From the NCBI GenBank assembly GCA_944325895.1, contig CALVCA010000016.1, positions 1 to 32,456 of the forward strand: 32,456 nt of DNA. The letters are read 5' to 3'. Positions 25,577-32,456 of this stretch are shown here, piece by piece (the first letter of the stretch is position 1; each line of letters begins with the position of its first letter). The position numbers were made by a program, and so were the translations under genes. This DNA comes from Candidatus Gastranaerophilales bacterium (GTDB lineage Bacteria > Cyanobacteriota > Vampirovibrionia > Gastranaerophilales > Gastranaerophilaceae). The notes beneath the pieces were generated by a model that made no database searches, had not been told where the DNA came from, and worked only from the letters and a program-made list of their open reading frames with translations.

Positions 25577-26095
25577 TCACAAAACAGTCAAAAAAGTTAC
25601 AAATTTATCGCCGTATTTTTTTTGTTTTATTAATTTATAACCGCTAAAATCAACCTCATTAATGTGTTCCAAAATTATAATATCAGATGCAATATTTTTT
25701 ATCACATTCAAACTCTTTTCATAAATCCCTGAAAAATACGGAGGATCAATATAAATTACATCAAACTTATAGTTAAGTTTAGGACAAATTTTCAAACTGT
25801 CACCTGACATTAAAACAGGTGCCTGATCAAATTTCTTAAAATTATTTTTTATAATAACCGATACCTTAACATTCTTTTCAATAGCAACAGCTTTTGCAAA
25901 ACCCCTGGAAATTGCCTCAAGCCCCATAATACCTGAACCTGCAAACATATCAAGAAATGTTTTATCCTCAAAATCAATAATTGATTGCAAAGTATTAAAA
26001 ACACTCATCCTTACTTTTGAAAGAGTAGGACGGGTAATATTTTCATCCGGTGCGGCAATTTTTTGTCCTTTATATTTACCTGCAGTTATAATCAT
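25577..26095 (-). CDS. rsmD: 16S rRNA (guanine-966-N2)-methyltransferase RsmD
   Basis: Modifies G966 of 16S rRNA during small-subunit assembly. The 172-residue protein shows the family start IITAGKYKGQKIAAP, then TRPTLSKVRMSVFNTL, the SAM-binding FLDMFAGSGIMGLEAISRG and the catalytic DPPY (IYIDPPYFSG). It ends just beyond the prepilin 2 gene on the opposite strand and is divergent from fixC. Confidence 0.93.
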   Translation of the reverse strand: MIITAGKYKGQKIAAPDENITRPTLSKVRMSVFNTLQSIIDFEDKTFLDMFAGSGIMGLEAISRGFAKAVAIEKNVKVSVIIKNNFKKFDQAPVLMSGDSLKICPKLNYKFDVIYIDPPYFSGIYEKSLNVIKNIASDIIILEHINEVDFSGYKLIKQKKYGDKFVTFLTVL

Positions 26096-26127
26096 ATTAA
26101 CTATTTTACAACGAATAAAATTTAGTG

Positions 26128-26133
26128 TATAAT
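26128..26133 (+). promoter_or_regulatory. -10 box close to the fixC start
   Basis: TATAAT nine bases before ATG 26143. A transcript beginning about seven bases after the box would have a leader of only about three bases, without a ribosome site. Confidence 0.5.
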
Positions 26134-26142
26134 AGAGTTACA

Positions 26143-27450
26143 ATGCCGCAAACAAATAAAACAGATGTAATAGTAGTCGGGGCAGGACCTGCCGGAATTT
26201 CTTGTGCAATAACGATTGCAAGAGCCGGCAAAAAAGTTGTATTAATTGAACGTGGTGCTTTTGCAGGAAGCAAAAACGTTTTTGGCGGGGCAGTTTATAC
26301 GCAACCCGTAAAAGAAATTTTCCCTGACTTTGAAAAATCCGCACCTCTTGAACGCAGAAATGTTGAGCATAAATTTGCAATTTTAGGCGAAAAGGACAGT
26401 ACCGTTGTTTCTTATAGAAACAAATCCGAAGTTTGCGGAAGCTATACGGTTATTCGGGCAAAATTTGATCGCTGGATGGCTGATGAAGCAAAAAAAGCCG
26501 GGGTATATTTAGTTGAAAAAACTGTTGTCCTTGAGCTTTTACAAGATAAAGGAAAAGTTATCGGTGTAAAAACCGAATTAGAAGATTATTATGCAGACAT
26601 TGTTGTTTTAGCAGACGGAGTAAATTCATTACTTGCAAAACAAATCGGATTACGTGAAGATATTTTGCCAAAAGATGTTGCGTTAAGTGTTAAAGAAGTA
26701 ATTAAACTTGACAAAGAAAAAATTAATGATCGCTTTAACATTTCCGATGACGAAGGATGCATTTACGAAATTTTTGGCGGACCTATGCTTGGTATGCTCG
26801 GCTTAGGATTTATATATACAAATCAAAATTCTGTTACAATCGGCCTGGGAATAACATTAAGCGAACTTACAGAACGGGGGCTTAGACCTTACGACGTTTT
26901 AGAACAATTAAAACAGCATCCTGCAATCGCACCGTTAATAAAAGATGGAGAATTGCTTGAATATTCGGCACATCTTATTCCTGAAGGCGGATATAAAAAA
27001 ATCCCCAAACTTTACGCTGACGGAGTAATGGTTGCGGGAGATGCCGCAATGTTAGTTAACAATTTACATTGGGAAGGCACAAATCTAGCTATGATTAGCG
27101 GAAAACTTGCAGGCGAAACCGCATTAGATGCTTTAATCAACAACGATTTTTCTGCTAAATTTTTGCAAAAATATGAAGAAAAACTCAATAATTCTTTTGT
27201 AATGAAAGATTTAAAAACTTATAAAGACTTAATGGACATAGCACATCAAAAAAGCGATGCCTTTTTGGATTACTATTTAAAAACAATCAATGCATTTTTC
27301 AAAATGTTTACGTCAGTTGACAGCATACCAAAACGTGAAAAATATTATCATTTTATAAAAACATTTTTTAAAGAACGAAAATTTTTGAATATTTTAAACG
27401 ACTTTTGGTACGGTATAAAACTTTTATGGAGTATCTTTAAATGGTATTAG
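26143..27450 (+). CDS. fixC: FixC-like flavoprotein (electron-transfer flavoprotein:quinone oxidoreductase family)
   Basis: FixC carries FAD and, with FixA/FixB (ETF) and FixX, passes electrons between NADH, quinone and ferredoxin. The 435-residue protein starts MPQTNKTDVIVVGAGPAGIS (Rossmann FAD motif), has GAFAGSKNVFGG and, near residue 300, VMVAGDAAMLVNNLHWEGTN, typical of the family. ATG 26143 is preferred over an upstream in-frame start at 26125 that precedes the -10 box. It overlaps fixX by 10 bases, so the two are translationally coupled. fixA and fixB are not in this window. Confidence 0.92.
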   Translation: MPQTNKTDVIVVGAGPAGISCAITIARAGKKVVLIERGAFAGSKNVFGGAVYTQPVKEIFPDFEKSAPLERRNVEHKFAILGEKDSTVVSYRNKSEVCGSYTVIRAKFDRWMADEAKKAGVYLVEKTVVLELLQDKGKVIGVKTELEDYYADIVVLADGVNSLLAKQIGLREDILPKDVALSVKEVIKLDKEKINDRFNISDDEGCIYEIFGGPMLGMLGLGFIYTNQNSVTIGLGITLSELTERGLRPYDVLEQLKQHPAIAPLIKDGELLEYSAHLIPEGGYKKIPKLYADGVMVAGDAAMLVNNLHWEGTNLAMISGKLAGETALDALINNDFSAKFLQKYEEKLNNSFVMKDLKTYKDLMDIAHQKSDAFLDYYLKTINAFFKMFTSVDSIPKREKYYHFIKTFFKERKFLNILNDFWYGIKLLWSIFKWY

Positions 27451-27716
27451 AGGACAAATTATTTACAGTTAAATATACACCGGATACAGTGTCACACTTA
27501 AAACCTGATAACGAAGTTTGCAAAACTTGTGAGAAAAAAATTTGTACAATAATTTGTCCGGCTAAAGTCTATGAATGGGATGATGCAAATCAAAAATTAA
27601 TTGTAAACTTTGAAAATTGTTTAGAGTGCGGAGCATGCAGAATTGCCTGCACAAAAAAATGTTTACAATGGCAGTATCCAAAAGGTACTAAAGGTGTTAC
27701 ATTTAAATTAGGATAA
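27441..27716 (+). CDS. fixX: FixX-like ferredoxin
   Basis: A 91-residue ferredoxin-like partner of FixC. It shows an incomplete first cluster motif (CKTCEKKICTIICPAKVY) and a full second one (CLECGACRIACTKKCLQW), as in FixX proteins. It overlaps the end of fixC and is followed 11 bases later by a small repeat protein gene with its own ribosome site. Confidence 0.92.
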   Translation: MVLEDKLFTVKYTPDTVSHLKPDNEVCKTCEKKICTIICPAKVYEWDDANQKLIVNFENCLECGACRIACTKKCLQWQYPKGTKGVTFKLG

Positions 27717-27727
27717 AGGAGAAAAAG

Positions 27728-28087
27728 ATGAAAGAAGAGTACAGTAACCAGCAAAGAAGATGGTATGACAAAGATCCTGTGTTATCGCAAGCTATAAGGA
27801 CATTAGAGCATAGTGATGATCAAACCCAAATAAGAATTGCTTTAAATTTGATTAAAATTATTATTGAACACAACATTGAAGACGAAAAATATGAAGCTGT
27901 AGAAGACATTATCAATGCAGTTGGCTCAGGGCTTGACGATGACAGAAAAGGCCGCTGGTATGATATTGATTCTACACTAAGAACAGCGATGAACATGCTG
28001 CAAAATTGTCCTGAAGCGACCCAGCATTTAATTGCAAAAGAAATGGCAAAAATGGTTGTAGATAAAATTAAAACCGATGAATGCTAA
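27728..28087 (+). CDS. Small protein with two RWYDxD repeats (119 aa)
   Basis: ATG 27728 follows AAAGGAG. The protein is an internal duplication: RRWYDKDPVLSQAIRTLEH with a following helix (about residues 10-50) and GRWYDIDSTLRTAMNMLQN with its helix (about 77-115). The shared pattern is RWYDxDxxLxxAxxxL followed by a Q-xx-IA helix. It looks all-helical and soluble. I cannot assign a function. Its position directly after fixC-fixX suggests co-transcription. No metal-binding motif is seen. Confidence 0.7.
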   Translation: MKEEYSNQQRRWYDKDPVLSQAIRTLEHSDDQTQIRIALNLIKIIIEHNIEDEKYEAVEDIINAVGSGLDDDRKGRWYDIDSTLRTAMNMLQNCPEATQHLIAKEMAKMVVDKIKTDEC

Positions 28088-28118
28088 AAATTCAATCGGT
28101 TGATAATTTATATACAAA

Positions 28119-29495
28119 TTAATTTTGGCAACTATTTTTAAAGCTTTCAATTTTATCTAAACTATCGCTTTCAAAATATATCCTTAAAAGGGGTTCAGTA
28201 CCGCTTGCACGGACTAGAACCCAGCTTGTATTGTCTGTTAAATACAATTTTACTCCGTCTTTAAAATCTTTCTTTAAAATTTTCATGCCGGCAAAATCCT
28301 CGGCATTTTTAAACTTTTCAATAATTTCTTTTATATCTTCACGTGAATTAAGCTTCAAATCAATCCTATCATTGAAAAATTGACAACCGGTGAACTTTAT
28401 CAAATCCTTTTGCAATTCAACTAAAGTTTTATTTTCATAAGCCAAAGCTTCCAACACCAATAAATTAGCAAGTATGCCGTCTTTTTCCGGTATATGTCCT
28501 TTTATAGTAAGCCCGCCTGATTCTTCACCGCCAATAAGAGTGTCATATTTTCTCATCGCTTCGCCGACATATTTGAAGCCTACAGCTGTTTCTATAACGT
28601 CAATACCTGATTTTTCAGCAAGCATATCAAGCATAAGACTGGCTCCGACCGTTTTTACAATACTGCCCGTCATATGTTTATTTTTTTTCAAATGCAGCAT
28701 TAAAATTCCGATAATTTCATTAGGTGTAACATATAACCCGTTTTCATTTATAATACCAAACCTGTCACCGTCGCCGTCATTAGCAAACCCTATAGCATTT
28801 GAATAATTTTTAACCATTTCAATTAAATCGTTTAAATATTTGGGTTTCGGTTCGGGCATACCGCCGCCGAAATTAACATCATGCATCATATGTATACTGT
28901 TAAATTGTATATTTTCACTGCACAACAATTTATCAAAATAACCTATTGTTGCTGAATATAAACCGTCAAAAATAATATTTTTTTCAAGCTGACGTATTTT
29001 ATCAAAATCTATTATTTTCTTTATATGTTCAAAATAAGCGGGAGCAAAATCGTATTTTTTAACGCAGCCTGAAATTTTTTTATCAAATTCCAACCCGATA
29101 TTTGACACAATTTCATTTGTGATATCACTTGTTGCAGGTCCTGCATAATCAGGAATAAATTTTATACCCAAATATTCAGGCGGATTATGAGATGCCGTAA
29201 ACATAACGGCACAAGCATCCAAAACTTTAGCACTGTATGCTAAAATCGGTGTCGGAATAATTCTTTCACTTAATAAAACGGTAAATCCTTTATCGGCCAA
29301 AATTTCTGAACATTGAAGTGCAAATTCATACGCTTTATTCCTTGGATCATAACCTACAAGAATTTTTTTATAAATCCCAAAATTATCAAAAACATATTTA
29401 CCTATTGCTTTTGTAACCAAAGATACGTTTTCTTCATTAAAATCGCTGCCTACAACAGCCCGCCAGCCGTCTGTTCCAAAATTAATATTTGTCAT
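28119..29495 (-). CDS. Phosphohexomutase (phosphoglucomutase/phosphomannomutase family)
   Basis: Interconverts hexose 1- and 6-phosphates. The 458-residue protein has the phosphoserine loop TASHNPPEYLG, the metal loop FANDGDGDRFG, the sugar-binding GGEESGG and the C-terminal phosphate site VRASGTEPLLRIY, so all four domains are present. Which sugar it prefers (glucose, mannose or glucosamine) cannot be decided from motifs alone. ATG 29495 (MTNINFGTDGWR) is preferred to the TTG one codon upstream. It is divergent from pheA. Confidence 0.9.
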   Translation of the reverse strand: MTNINFGTDGWRAVVGSDFNEENVSLVTKAIGKYVFDNFGIYKKILVGYDPRNKAYEFALQCSEILADKGFTVLLSERIIPTPILAYSAKVLDACAVMFTASHNPPEYLGIKFIPDYAGPATSDITNEIVSNIGLEFDKKISGCVKKYDFAPAYFEHIKKIIDFDKIRQLEKNIIFDGLYSATIGYFDKLLCSENIQFNSIHMMHDVNFGGGMPEPKPKYLNDLIEMVKNYSNAIGFANDGDGDRFGIINENGLYVTPNEIIGILMLHLKKNKHMTGSIVKTVGASLMLDMLAEKSGIDVIETAVGFKYVGEAMRKYDTLIGGEESGGLTIKGHIPEKDGILANLLVLEALAYENKTLVELQKDLIKFTGCQFFNDRIDLKLNSREDIKEIIEKFKNAEDFAGMKILKKDFKDGVKLYLTDNTSWVLVRASGTEPLLRIYFESDSLDKIESFKNSCQN

Positions 29496-29556
29496 CAAAT
29501 TTGCCCTTTTTATTATTTTTGGTATAATTTTAACTGAAATACAAAGTTAAGTAAAT

Positions 29557-30411
29557 ATGGAATTAAAAAATGTTTTAAATATTGCATATCTTGGTCCGGA
29601 AGCGTCATTTTCAGAAATGGCAAGAGATATTTTTTGTCAAAAATACGGAATTAATACATTTTCCACACCTTTAAAAACAATAACAGAAGTTGTGGATTTC
29701 GTAGACAAAAACCCTTTCACACTCGGTGTTGTTCCTTTGGAAAACTCAATAGACGGAACTTTAAGAATTGCTTTAGACAGCATTATGTATACAAAAAATC
29801 CTAATATAAGAATTCTATCAGAAGTAGTTTTACCGATTGAATACTGTCTTTTATCAAGGACAACGGAATTCTACAGCATAACCGGTATAATCGGGACACC
29901 TTATCTTTTAGGGAAATGTCAGGAATTTATAAAACATGAACTGCCCTTAAACTTAAATATTATTGAAAATACCACCATGTCTGAGTGTGCAAGAAATCTT
30001 TCCAATTACAATTTAACATACGGCTCCATAGGCAATCGAAAAACAGCGGAAACATTCAGATTAAATATTTTAAAAGAAAATATAAACGACGATAAAACAA
30101 ATCAAACCAAATATATTTTAATAGGAAATTTTGAGACATCACCCACCGGTAACGATAAAACGACAGTAGCTTTTGCGACAAGCAACACTCCCGGTGCACT
30201 GCTTGAAATTTTGAAAATATTTTTAGAAAATGATATAAATTTAACATATATTTCATCACAACCGTCAAAAGATGATATGGAAGAATATATTTTTATTGTT
30301 AATTTTAACGGTCATATAAATGATGAAAAAATTAAAAAAGCACTATCCGCAATAAAAACAAAAACAGTATTTTACAGGCTTTTAGGTTCATACGAAAAAA
30401 GTCATGCATAG
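29557..30411 (+). CDS. pheA: Prephenate dehydratase with ACT domain, divergent active site
   Basis: Converts prephenate to phenylpyruvate for phenylalanine synthesis. The 284-residue protein has the N-terminal IAYLGPEASFSEMA, VVPLENSIDGTL, and a C-terminal ACT domain (NTPGALLEILKIF, then YISSQP where ESRP is usual) for feedback by phenylalanine. No chorismate mutase domain is fused. The catalytic Thr-Arg-Phe of the family reads Thr184-Lys185-Tyr186 here, and the usual HPQ region reads TPYLLGKC. The enzyme may still work, since the Thr is kept, but it is divergent. A TATAAT box lies at 29523-29528. It ends just before tyrS, with a very short overlap or gap depending on the tyrS start. Confidence 0.85.
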   Translation: MELKNVLNIAYLGPEASFSEMARDIFCQKYGINTFSTPLKTITEVVDFVDKNPFTLGVVPLENSIDGTLRIALDSIMYTKNPNIRILSEVVLPIEYCLLSRTTEFYSITGIIGTPYLLGKCQEFIKHELPLNLNIIENTTMSECARNLSNYNLTYGSIGNRKTAETFRLNILKENINDDKTNQTKYILIGNFETSPTGNDKTTVAFATSNTPGALLEILKIFLENDINLTYISSQPSKDDMEEYIFIVNFNGHINDEKIKKALSAIKTKTVFYRLLGSYEKSHA

Positions 30412-30430
30412 ATTTATAAGAGGAAAAGAT

Positions 30431-31657
30431 ATGGAAATAAGAGAAGAATTTATAGAACAGGCAAAAAGACTTGCTAGAGGGGCAGAAGTATTACCCGGCG
30501 GCATTGAAGAACTTGCCGTAAAACTTCAACACGCAAAAGATACAAATACTCCGTTAAGAATAAAACTTGGTATGGATCCTACAAGACCGGATTTACATTT
30601 AGGACATACTGTTGTTATGAGGAAGTTAAGAGAATTTCAAAAATTAGGTCATAAAATTGTTTTAATAGTAGGAGGAGCAACGGCAATGGTGGGCGATCCG
30701 TCCGGAAAATCAGAAACACGTCCTTCTCTTTCAAAAGAACAGGTAGAAGAAAACGCAAAATCATATTTTGAACAGATGTCGAAAGTTGTTGATGTTGAAA
30801 AAGCCGAAGTTACCAACAATGCCGACTGGCTGCACAAAATGAGTTTTGTAGACTTGTTAAAATTAGCTTCTAAAATGACCGTAGCACAAATGATGACAAG
30901 AGATGATTTTGCGAAAAGATATTCTGAAGGCAAACCTATTTCAGTTCACGAATTTTTCTATCCGCTAATGCAGGCATATGATTCAGTAGTAATTGATGCG
31001 GACATAGAACTTGGCGGAACAGACCAAAGATTCAATACACTTTTAGGCAGACAAATTCAAGAAGCATACGGCAAAAAATACCCGCAAATGGTAATGCTTT
31101 TACCATTAATTGAAGGAACAGACGGGGTCGTCAAAATGTCCAAAACATATCCTGAACATTGCATTTCATTAACTGACAGTGCAAAAGACATGTTCGGCAA
31201 ATTAATGAGTATCCCTGATACTCTTATTCTAAAATATTATACACTTTTGACAGACGTATCTGATTTAAAACAAATTGAAGAAAAACTTAAAAATCCGGAA
31301 GTTAACCCGAGGGATTTGAAACTTCAACTTGCACATATGATTACGGAAGAATACAACGGAAAAGAAAATGCTGATGCTGCACAACAGGAATTTATAAATG
31401 TTGTATCAAACAAAGGTATTCCAGAAGATATTCCGCAAATAGAAATTCAAAAAGGAAAAAATATTATTGACTTACTTGTTGAATTAAGTTTTGTTCAATC
31501 AAAAGGTGAAGCAAAACGGCTTATTGCAGGCGGAGGGGTCAAACTTGACGGTGAAAAAATTACCGATGTGACTTATTCTGTTAATACGGAAAAAAGCGTA
31601 ATATTACAGGCAGGTAAACGTAAATTTGCAAAATTAAATATGAGGACAGATGTTTAA
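30431..31657 (+). CDS. tyrS: Tyrosyl-tRNA synthetase
   Basis: Charges tRNA-Tyr. The 408-residue protein has the class I HLGH (residues 56-59) in [20 protein letters not shown], the tyrosine-site [13 protein letters not shown] instead of the common KMSKS around residue 238, and a C-terminal S4 RNA-binding domain ([20 protein letters not shown]). ATG 30431 (MEIREEF) follows AAGAGGA. The in-frame ATG 30404 overlaps pheA and lacks a ribosome site, but cannot be excluded. cysE overlaps its end by eight bases. Confidence 0.95.
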   Translation: MEIREEFIEQAKRLARGAEVLPGGIEELAVKLQHAKDTNTPLRIKLGMDPTRPDLHLGHTVVMRKLREFQKLGHKIVLIVGGATAMVGDPSGKSETRPSLSKEQVEENAKSYFEQMSKVVDVEKAEVTNNADWLHKMSFVDLLKLASKMTVAQMMTRDDFAKRYSEGKPISVHEFFYPLMQAYDSVVIDADIELGGTDQRFNTLLGRQIQEAYGKKYPQMVMLLPLIEGTDGVVKMSKTYPEHCISLTDSAKDMFGKLMSIPDTLILKYYTLLTDVSDLKQIEEKLKNPEVNPRDLKLQLAHMITEEYNGKENADAAQQEFINVVSNKGIPEDIPQIEIQKGKNIIDLLVELSFVQSKGEAKRLIAGGGVKLDGEKITDVTYSVNTEKSVILQAGKRKFAKLNMRTDV

Positions 31658-32294
31658 ACTTTTAAAACGGGGAATTATAAAAGTAAAAGAGGATATTCAG
31701 GTAATATACGATAAAGACCCGGCAGCAACAAACATTTTAGAAGTATTATTATGTTATCCGGGGCTGCATGCACTGATAGCTTACCGGTTTGCACACAGAT
31801 TGTATAAATGGCATATTCCCTTGATACCCCGCATAATTTCGTACTTAACAAGAATTATTACAGGGATAGAAATCCATCCCGGAGCAAAAATCGGGCGAAG
31901 ATTTTTTATTGACCACGGTGAAGGCGTTGTAATAGGGGCGACAACTGAAATAGGCAATGATGTTTTGATTTATCAACAGGTTACCCTTGGCGGAACAGGT
32001 AAAGAACAAGGGAAACGACATCCGACTTTAGGTAATAATGTAATTGTAGGAGCCGGTGCAAAAATTCTAGGCAACATAAAAATTGGTGATTACGTAAGAG
32101 TCGGAGCAGGTTCAGTTGTTGTGGAAGATGTCCCTGAATATTCAACTGTTGTCGGAGTTCCGGGAAGAATAGTCCATCGCAAAATCCGTGATAAAAACGG
32201 TGTTTTAATGCACAACAGAATTCCGGATCCGGTAAAATGCGAGATAAACAGACTTAAATACGAAGTTCAAGAACTAAAAGAAAAACTAACATAA
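31650..32294 (+). CDS. cysE: Serine O-acetyltransferase
   Basis: Makes O-acetylserine, the precursor of cysteine. The 214-residue protein has the short N-terminal helical part ([20 protein letters not shown]) and a left-handed beta-helix with hexapeptide repeats ([40 protein letters not shown]). The catalytic His lies in [12 protein letters not shown] and in the [10 protein letters not shown] region. The C-terminal tail is a short helix. Its start overlaps tyrS by eight bases, so pheA, tyrS and cysE probably form one transcript. Confidence 0.95.
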   Translation: MFKLLKRGIIKVKEDIQVIYDKDPAATNILEVLLCYPGLHALIAYRFAHRLYKWHIPLIPRIISYLTRIITGIEIHPGAKIGRRFFIDHGEGVVIGATTEIGNDVLIYQQVTLGGTGKEQGKRHPTLGNNVIVGAGAKILGNIKIGDYVRVGAGSVVVEDVPEYSTVVGVPGRIVHRKIRDKNGVLMHNRIPDPVKCEINRLKYEVQELKEKLT

Positions 32295-32299
32295 TCAAC

Positions 32300-32328
32300 T
32301 TGACAAATTATGTGAAATAATATTTAAT
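32300..32328 (+). promoter_or_regulatory. Promoter of the right-edge leader
   Basis: TTGACA (32300-32305) and TTTAAT (32323-32328) at 17-base spacing, just after the cysE stop; same arrangement as at 24304-24332. Confidence 0.6.
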
Positions 32329-32349
32329 TAAAGAAAAAGGAGTTAAGAT

Positions 32350-32456
32350 ATGAAAACAATTGAAATAAAAGCGGGTAAGATAGTCGCCCCCCCCCTGAAA
32401 TTAACGTAGCTGAACGCTTTCCGGCATTTTTTAAGTTTATTGACTTCTTTTTTATT
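32350..32456 (+). CDS. Start of a third poly-C leader, probably of another prepilin (cut by the window edge)
   Basis: AAGGAG then ATG 32350 encodes MKTIEIKAGKIVA, almost identical in DNA to the prepilin 2 leader over about 90 bases including its promoter. A run of nine C follows (32387-32395). As written, the frame ends at TAG 32407. With ten C it would stay open to the edge as PPPEINVAERFPAFFKFIDF, whose ERFPAFFKFIDFF part resembles TFRAVFGSLFH of prepilin 2 and CLKAFLRLFF of prepilin 1 in their joined frames. With eight C it stops at once. No prepilin core is visible before the window ends, so the downstream gene is inferred. Confidence 0.55.
32387..32395 (+). repeat. C9 homopolymer tract in the right-edge leader
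   Basis: Nine consecutive C after GTCG, at the same place as CCCTCCCCC in the prepilin 2 leader and, inverted, the G10 run of the prepilin 1 leader. Confidence 0.8.

Overview
The window is about one third G+C, with dense AT-rich intergenic DNA. It looks like a chromosome segment of an uncultured gut bacterium from the non-photosynthetic cyanobacterial sister clade (Gastranaerophilales / Vampirovibrionia, formerly Melainabacteria). This is inferred from orphan prepilins carrying an FTLAEVLITLGIIG core, many orphan proteins with an N-terminal F-x-G motif, HydF (so an [FeFe] hydrogenase somewhere), FixC/FixX and a one-piece tmRNA. No tool-based taxonomy was possible. I see no complete prophage, CRISPR array, rRNA or tRNA gene.

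Layout. 1-1.2 kb: an intergenic stretch and a decayed clade-specific orphan gene. 1.18-1.81 kb: tmRNA on the minus strand, with its 3' tail and terminator duplicated around a 158-bp GC-rich insert. 2.0-6.8 kb: recA and an upstream MerR-like gene, flanked by three exported-looking orphan proteins; two of these share a near-identical promoter/N-terminus in inverted orientation. 7.0-11.2 kb: a redox cluster (YkgJ-type protein, secreted carboxymuconolactone-decarboxylase-like protein, ferredoxin-fused aldo/keto reductase split by a frameshift, NapH-like polyferredoxin, free-standing LarE tail). 11.2-12.9 kb: PgeF and NagZ, both murein-related. 12.9-14.1 kb: prepilin locus 1. 14.2-16.8 kb: gyrA. 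16.8-21.7 kb: small orphans and two large TPR proteins. 21.7-24.3 kb: mnmE and hydF. 24.3-25.5 kb: prepilin locus 2. 25.6-32.3 kb: rsmD, fixC-fixX, a small repeat protein, a phosphohexomutase, pheA, tyrS and cysE. The last 150 bp hold the start of a third locus-2-like leader.

The most unusual signal is a set of leaders in front of the prepilins. Each has a promoter, a strong Shine-Dalgarno and an ATG. A few codons later there is a C- or G-rich tract in this low-GC genome. In locus 1 (G10) the leader frame is exactly one base away from a long stop-free frame running into the prepilin; removing one G joins them. In locus 2 (C3-T-C5) adding one C joins them. At the right edge (C9) adding one C opens the frame to the end of the window. 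Neither prepilin has another credible start near its FTLAEV core. The simplest reading is a family of phase-variable pseudopilins, all OFF in this sequence. The leaders are also filled with palindromic repeats kept in frame. The main competing explanation is homopolymer sequencing or assembly error.

Other noteworthy points: a possible -1 frameshift site in the aldo/keto reductase, a probable AUU start giving a TPR protein its missing signal peptide, a mirror-symmetric divergent promoter producing two probably leaderless mRNAs, and several convergent gene pairs that share a four-base stop overlap.
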